Both the position numbers and the translations under genes were made by a program. This document shows, piece after piece, positions 60,388 to 64,000 of a DNA stretch of 64,000 nt. Origin of the DNA: Gemmatimonadaceae bacterium (lineage in GTDB: Bacteria > Gemmatimonadota > Gemmatimonadetes > Gemmatimonadales > Gemmatimonadaceae); the NCBI GenBank assembly GCA_020852815.1, contig JADZAN010000028.1:167654-231653 (forward strand), read 5' to 3'. The stretch's first letter is position 1; the number at the start of each line of letters is the position of its first letter. The notes under the pieces are model-generated. The model saw only the letters and a list, made by a program, of their open reading frames with translations, was not told the DNA's origin and searched no databases.

Positions 60388-61949
60388 ACACATGGGCCGA
60401 TGCGCTCATGCGCACGCTGCTCGCCCTGGCGGGCCACCTGGGCGGCTTCGCCGCCGCCATGGCGCCGGTGGTGGCGCGCGTCCTGGCGTCGCTCGACTTC
60501 GCCATCCTCATCTACTTCATCGCCATCAACGTCTCGTACGTCCTCCTCGTCACCTGTGCCACCTGGGAACTGGCGATGCACGTGCTGCGCATCCGCGGCG
60601 AGTCGCGCGCGCGCATCATGGGGTCCGCGGTCACGCCCAGCATCAGCATCCTGGCGCCGGCCTACAACGAGGAAGCGACCATCGCCGAGAGCGTGACCGC
60701 GCTCCTCGCGCTGCACTACGCCAACCTCGAACTCGTCGTCATCAACGACGGCTCGCCCGATCGCACACTGGAGGTGCTCAAGGAGCGCTTCGAGCTCCTC
60801 CCCATCCACAGCATCGTCTGGAAGCGCATCGAGACCAAGCCCGTGCGCGGGCTCTATCGTTCGCGCAGTCATCCCAACCTGCTCGTCGTGGACAAGGTGA
60901 ACGGGGGGAAGGCCGATGCGCTCAACGTGGGGCTCAACCTGGCCACCGGCGACCTGGTCTGCGTGATCGACGCCGACACCATCGTCGATGCCGACGCGCT
61001 GCAGCGCCTGGCGCGCCCCTTCCTCAACTACCACGACATCCTGGCCGCGGGGGGGACCATCCGCATCGCCAACGGTTCCACCATCGCCACCGGGCGGGTC
61101 ACCGACCCGCGCGCGCCGCGCACCTTCGTGGCGGGGGTGCAGGTGGTGGAGTACTTCCGCGCCTTCCTGTTCGGGCGGCTGGGGTGGAACCTCGTGGGCG
61201 GGAACCTGATCATCTCCGGCGCCTTCGGCCTCTTTCGCCGTGACGCCGTGATTGCGGCTGGCGGCTATACGCACGACACCGTGGGTGAGGACATGGAGCT
61301 CGTCCTCAAGCTGCGCCGCCAGGCGTACGAGGGCCGGCGCTCGCACCGCGTCCTCTTTGTCCCCGACGCTGTTGCCTGGACCGAGTGCCCGGAGTCGCTG
61401 CGCGTCCTTGGCCGGCAGCGCGACCGCTGGCATCGCGGCCTCGCCGACGTGCTGTGGCGCCACCGTCGCATGCTGTTCAACCCGCGGTACGGCGTGGTGG
61501 GGATGTGGTGCTATCCGTATTTCGTCTTCGTCGAGCTCCTGGCCCCGGTCGTCGAGCTGCTGGGATGGATCGGGCTCGTGCTCGGCGTCGCCGCGGGGCT
61601 CCTCAACGCGTCGTTTGCCATCCTCTTCTTCCTCATGGCGTACGGCATTGGCGCCGTGCTCTCCATGTACTCGCTCCTGCTGGAGGAGTGGAGCTTTCCG
61701 CGCTACACGCGCTTCAGCGATCGCGTGCGCCTGGTCTGGTTCCTGATCCTCGAATCGTTTGGCTATCGCCAGCTCACCGTGGTCTGGCGCCTGCGCGGGC
61801 TGTGGAAGTTCCTGCGCGGGCGCACCGACTGGGGGCGCATGGAGCGCCGCGGCTTTGCCAAGCCACCGGCGGGGGGCGCACCGCCTAACGCGGTGACCCT
61901 CGCTCCCGCCTCGCCAGACTCGACGCGCTCGACGACCGCCGTCGTCTGA
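60384..61949 (+). CDS. Processive family 2 glycosyltransferase, PgaC/cellulose-synthase-like
   Basis: 521 residues from ATG 60384. One or two N-terminal helices (SLDFAILIYFIAINVSYVLL), then the GT2 catalytic domain: SISILAPAYNEEATIAESVT, LVVINDGSPDRT, GGKADALNVGLNLATGDLVC with VIDADT (DxD), GEDMELVLKLRR (catalytic Asp of ED) and the processivity motif RQRDRWHRGL. Four or so C-terminal helices follow. It should polymerise a beta-linked polysaccharide at the inner membrane, similar to poly-N-acetylglucosamine synthase; the sugar is not known. Partners are the HEAT protein upstream and YaiO barrel downstream. A divergence from PgaC is the long insertion after the ND motif. Confidence 0.86.
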   Translation: MNTWADALMRTLLALAGHLGGFAAAMAPVVARVLASLDFAILIYFIAINVSYVLLVTCATWELAMHVLRIRGESRARIMGSAVTPSISILAPAYNEEATIAESVTALLALHYANLELVVINDGSPDRTLEVLKERFELLPIHSIVWKRIETKPVRGLYRSRSHPNLLVVDKVNGGKADALNVGLNLATGDLVCVIDADTIVDADALQRLARPFLNYHDILAAGGTIRIANGSTIATGRVTDPRAPRTFVAGVQVVEYFRAFLFGRLGWNLVGGNLIISGAFGLFRRDAVIAAGGYTHDTVGEDMELVLKLRRQAYEGRRSHRVLFVPDAVAWTECPESLRVLGRQRDRWHRGLADVLWRHRRMLFNPRYGVVGMWCYPYFVFVELLAPVVELLGWIGLVLGVAAGLLNASFAILFFLMAYGIGAVLSMYSLLLEEWSFPRYTRFSDRVRLVWFLILESFGYRQLTVVWRLRGLWKFLRGRTDWGRMERRGFAKPPAGGAPPNAVTLAPASPDSTRSTTAVV

Positions 61950-61966
61950 CCCTCTCCCACCCATCC

Positions 61967-62743
61967 ATGTCTCGCACCCTTCGCACACTCCTCCTCGCCG
62001 CGTTGTTCCTGTGCTCCGCCGAATCGCTGGCGGCGCAGGACCCGTGGCGCCACGTGATGACCGTCGAGCTGCGCGCCGGTCGCGATGCGCTCAGCAATGG
62101 CGCCGCAGCGTGGCAGGACCAGGGGGCGTCGCTCCGCTACAGCGCGAGCACCCGAGCCGGCCTTGGCGTGGGCGCCGAGCAGCTGCAACGCTTCGGAAGG
62201 GAGGACCGGCGCGCCACCGCCGAGCTGTTCATCCCGCTTGGGCGCCGCGTCACCGTTGGCGTGGAGGGCGAGGCGAGCGACACGCACGTCATGGTGCCGC
62301 GGCAGGGAGGGGCGGCGCAGCTCAACCTTGCACTCCCTGCCGGGTGGGGACTTACCGCGCGCGGTGCGCTGCGCCGCTATGACGACAACGACGTGCGCGG
62401 CGGATCGGCGGGTATCGAGAAGTATCTCGGGAACGCCATGCTCTCGTACTCGGCGACCGCCATGCAGCTGGCGAGGCTCGACCCGGTGGTGACGCATAGC
62501 GCACGCTACGCGTACTTCTTTGGCGATCGCGGTTCGTTCACGGTGCAGGGGTCGGTGGGGACGGAGGTCGAGGCGCTCATGGCGACGGGGCCGCTCGTGG
62601 TTCCGGTGCGCGGCGTGGGCGCGTGGGGGGTGATTCCCGTGGCGCCGCACCTGGCGCTGACGTGGGCGAGCGACGTGTCGCGGCACGCGGGGTTCTTCAC
62701 CCGCAAGCGGGCGCAGGTAGGGGTGCGCGTCGTGTCGCGTTAG
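61967..62743 (+). CDS. YaiO-family outer-membrane beta-barrel protein
   Basis: 258 residues from ATG 61967. Signal peptide (TLLLAALFLCSAESLAAQ) then a barrel with alternating strands: MTVELRAGRDALSNGAAAWQ, ASLRYSASTRAGLGVGAEQL, ATAELFIPLGRRVTVGVEGE, GWGLTARGALRRYDD, NAMLSYSATAMQLARL, ending RKRAQVGVRVVSR. Fits the YaiO family of outer-membrane proteins. In this operon it would provide or support the exit route for the polymer made by the GT2 enzyme. The stop lies in a CGTTAGG word. Confidence 0.8.
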   Translation: MSRTLRTLLLAALFLCSAESLAAQDPWRHVMTVELRAGRDALSNGAAAWQDQGASLRYSASTRAGLGVGAEQLQRFGREDRRATAELFIPLGRRVTVGVEGEASDTHVMVPRQGGAAQLNLALPAGWGLTARGALRRYDDNDVRGGSAGIEKYLGNAMLSYSATAMQLARLDPVVTHSARYAYFFGDRGSFTVQGSVGTEVEALMATGPLVVPVRGVGAWGVIPVAPHLALTWASDVSRHAGFFTRKRAQVGVRVVSR

Positions 62744-62808
62744 GCGCGGGCCCCGGATGCCGCGCGGGAGGGGCGTGCGCTTCGCCGACCATCGCCGCGC
62801 GCAGCGCC

Positions 62809-62912
62809 CTACTCCGGCCATACCTCCACCTGCCCGTTGGACTCGTTGAGCGAGAAGATCGGGCGAAGATCGGGCGCGGATGCAGCTCCGCTTTCGGATG
62901 CAGGTCGGCCAT
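62809..62912 (-). pseudogene. Decayed duplicate of the 3' end of the gene at 63465
   Basis: The minus strand reads MADLHPKAELHPRPIF and, after correction, SLNESNGQVEVWPE, closely matching the end of the intact gene at 63465-63803 (MADLQQEAELYPCSIFSLSK...). An 11-base tandem duplication GAAGATCGGGC (plus strand 62854-62864 and 62865-62875) shifts the frame. The stop codon and flanking bases are conserved as well. Confidence 0.75.
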
Positions 62913-62929
62913 GGGCTACGCGGAGCTTC

Positions 62930-63334
62930 GTGGCACCGCGCAGCGCTTGAGCGCTTTGGCCCGCTCTCGCAGCCGGTCGAGCACCGCGAGCTTCTCGGCG
63001 AACGGCCTAGCCGACGCCGCGCGTCGTTCGCCGAGGCCAGCGCTTCGGCGAGGAGGGCATCGTCGGCCGGAAGAAACCGGACCGGCCAGTCACCGATCAA
63101 CAGATGAGCGCCCTCTACGCGCGCCCCGCGCGCTATCAGGAACTGGTCGATCGGTCCGAGGGGTGCGAGTGACGGGGCAGTCGAGTCGGGGACGGCGACA
63201 AATACCTCCACGTCTTCCGTGGCCACTGGCTCGATGTAGCGCGTGGCACCGACCGCGCCTCCGATGGCGAATCGGGGTACGGCGCCAGCGCGTTCAAGCG
63301 CCTCAAGCTCAGCGAGGACGACTCGGAGGGACAT
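62930..63334 (-). pseudogene. Nucleotidyltransferase-like gene remnant
   Basis: From ATG 63334 the minus strand reads a typical N-terminal half: LAELEALERAGAVPRFAIGG, AVGATRYIEPVATEDVEVFV and FLPADDALLAEALA, a pattern of small nucleotidyltransferase-fold proteins (AbiEii/MNT-like). After about residue 104 homology ends; in another frame the tail RPFAEKLAVLDRLRERAKAL, typical of a short neighbouring ORF in such loci, leads to a stop near 62930. Two genes seem to have been fused by deletion and are no longer functional. Confidence 0.55.
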
Positions 63335-63464
63335 GTGTACGAGAATACGGTCCGTGCTGACGCGCGGTAAAGAGAGCCCGCACTTCGCGCCACTCCGCGC
63401 TTGTTCGGGCAACGCCCCGCCAGCACCTGATTCAACGACGGATCGAGCAGTTCGATCGCCAGCC

Positions 63465-63803
63465 CTACTCCAGCCACACCTCCACCTGCCGGTTGGACTT
63501 GCTGAGCGAGAAGATCGAGCACGGGTAGAGTTCCGCTTCCTGCTGCAGGTCGGCCATGATCGCGTCGATCGGGATCTCCTCGGCGCGGACCTTCTGCACC
63601 ACGTCGTTGGGCATCACCTCGATGAGCCAGCGCGCGCTCCTGGCGGGGAGCGCCACGCTCACGCGTTCCTCGCCGTCGCGCACCACGCGCACCATCAGGT
63701 TCTTGGCGGGGGCGCCGGGTGCGGCATTCCTGGCGTTGAAGAACGAGCGGACCCAGGTATAGGGCAGCGCGCCATTAGGTGGTGGGTGAGGGACGTGGGC
63801 CAT
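63465..63803 (-). CDS. Small conserved-looking hypothetical protein
   Basis: 112 residues from ATG 63803. An N-terminal Pro-rich start (MAHVPHPPPNGALPYTWVRSF) leads into a domain with VRVVRDGEERVSVALPARSARWL, MPNDVVQKVRAEEIPIDAIM and the C-terminal KSNRQVEVWLE strand. The pattern (two strands, helix pair, closing strand) resembles the C-terminal module of some anti-sigma or YvlB-like stress proteins, but the assignment is weak. A decayed duplicate of its 3' end lies about 650 bp away at 62809. The IS110 remnant begins right upstream, so promoter sequences may have been lost. Confidence 0.55.
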   Translation of the reverse strand: MAHVPHPPPNGALPYTWVRSFFNARNAAPGAPAKNLMVRVVRDGEERVSVALPARSARWLIEVMPNDVVQKVRAEEIPIDAIMADLQQEAELYPCSIFSLSKSNRQVEVWLE

Positions 63804-63819
63804 CGGGGGCGAACGATCG

Positions 63820-64000
63820 CCCCGTGAATCAAGCGCGCTCGCCGCCCTGCGCGGTGTGCAACGCCTGACCGCCACGACGCTCGTGAGCGAAGTCGGGACG
63901 CTGCGCCGTTTCGCCACCGCGCGGCAGCTGATGGCCTATGCGGGGCTGGTCCCGCGCGAGCACTCCAGCGGGGGGAGTGTGCGCCGCGGGGCGATCACCA
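63820..64000 (+). pseudogene. 5'-truncated IS110-family transposase, continues past window
   Basis: From about 63832 the plus strand reads ALAALRGVQRLTATTLVSEV, GTLRRFATARQLMAYAGLVP and REHSSGGSVRRGAIT, the C-terminal Transposase_20 domain of the IS110/IS116/IS902 family. The N-terminal DEDD domain should lie upstream but that space is occupied by the minus-strand gene at 63465, so the copy is truncated. The 3' end lies beyond base 64000. Confidence 0.8.

Noticed and set aside
61763..63412. Long minus-strand open frame of 549 residues
   Set aside because: Most of it is antisense to the YaiO and GT2 genes. Only the first ~105 residues (nucleotidyltransferase-like) have meaning and are annotated as a remnant.
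1..64000. Search for tRNA, rRNA or known riboswitches
   Set aside because: No stretch with a convincing tRNA cloverleaf, rRNA core sequence or recognised riboswitch consensus was seen by eye; a covariance-model scan would be needed to exclude them.

Overview
Organism and composition. The window is very GC-rich, and almost all genes end in or overlap high-GC codons. It encodes a TonB-receptor-like protein with a carboxypeptidase-regulatory domain under an ECF sigma/anti-sigma pair, many lipoproteins and outer-membrane barrels, several secreted M28 peptidases and beta-lactamase-fold hydrolases, a YaiO/GT2/HEAT/pseudo-receiver cluster and a glgC/glgA pair. The word CGTTAGG/CCTAACG recurs throughout. 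Together these suggest a free-living Gram-negative soil-type bacterium, most likely Gemmatimonadota. That assignment is an inference from gene content, not a marker-gene identification.

Layout. 1-11025: a GH3-like acyl-adenylating enzyme, a lipoprotein, the ECF sigma - anti-sigma - TonB-receptor-like locus (minus strand), a DUF4397 lipoprotein with a strong terminator, and a tightly coupled pair of HExxH metallopeptidase and ComEC-like metallo-beta-lactamase. 11094-20441: an accessory island full of insertion-sequence debris. It holds an IS3 remnant, one intact IS3-family element with inverted repeats, a 4-bp target duplication and a probable -1 frameshift, two head-to-head truncated IS3 copies, an IS407-like orfA fragment and an IS21 istA remnant. 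Cargo includes an outer-membrane protein, a lipoprotein and a secreted trypsin-like protease. 20559-33430: a degradative/secretory block (M28 peptidase, medium-chain acyl-CoA synthetase, two tandem serine hydrolases, MFS transporter, MBL hydrolase, NAALADase-like M28B peptidase). 33769-36653: an unusual cassette of a tryptophan-rich protein, a DUF1360 membrane protein and a small Cys-rich protein. 36774-42947: a PLP decarboxylase converging on a three-gene 2-oxoacid:ferredoxin oxidoreductase operon (FAD/Fe-S subunit, alpha, beta; each pair overlapping by ATGA). 43179-53661: carbohydrate and redox genes (DUF2214 membrane protein, GH130-like, Tat-exported GMC dehydrogenase with small subunit, MFS, trehalase, lipoprotein, glgC, glgA). 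53729-62743: DinB-like protein, amidase, a small lipoprotein, then a four-gene surface-polysaccharide-type operon (degenerate receiver/GGDEF scaffold, HEAT protein, processive GT2, YaiO barrel). 62809-64000: decayed gene duplicates, one small intact gene and a 5'-truncated IS110-family transposase running off the window.

How it fits together. Trehalase with its MFS partner and glgC/glgA suggest uptake of trehalose and storage as glycogen. The oxidoreductase operon would link 2-oxoacid oxidation to ferredoxin and NAD(P)H. The GT2/YaiO operon would polymerise and pass an exopolysaccharide through the envelope under a non-phosphorylatable scaffold. The least explained loci are the Trp-rich/DUF1360 cassette (33769-36653) and the metallopeptidase-MBL pair (7724-11025); these are the best candidates for undescribed systems.
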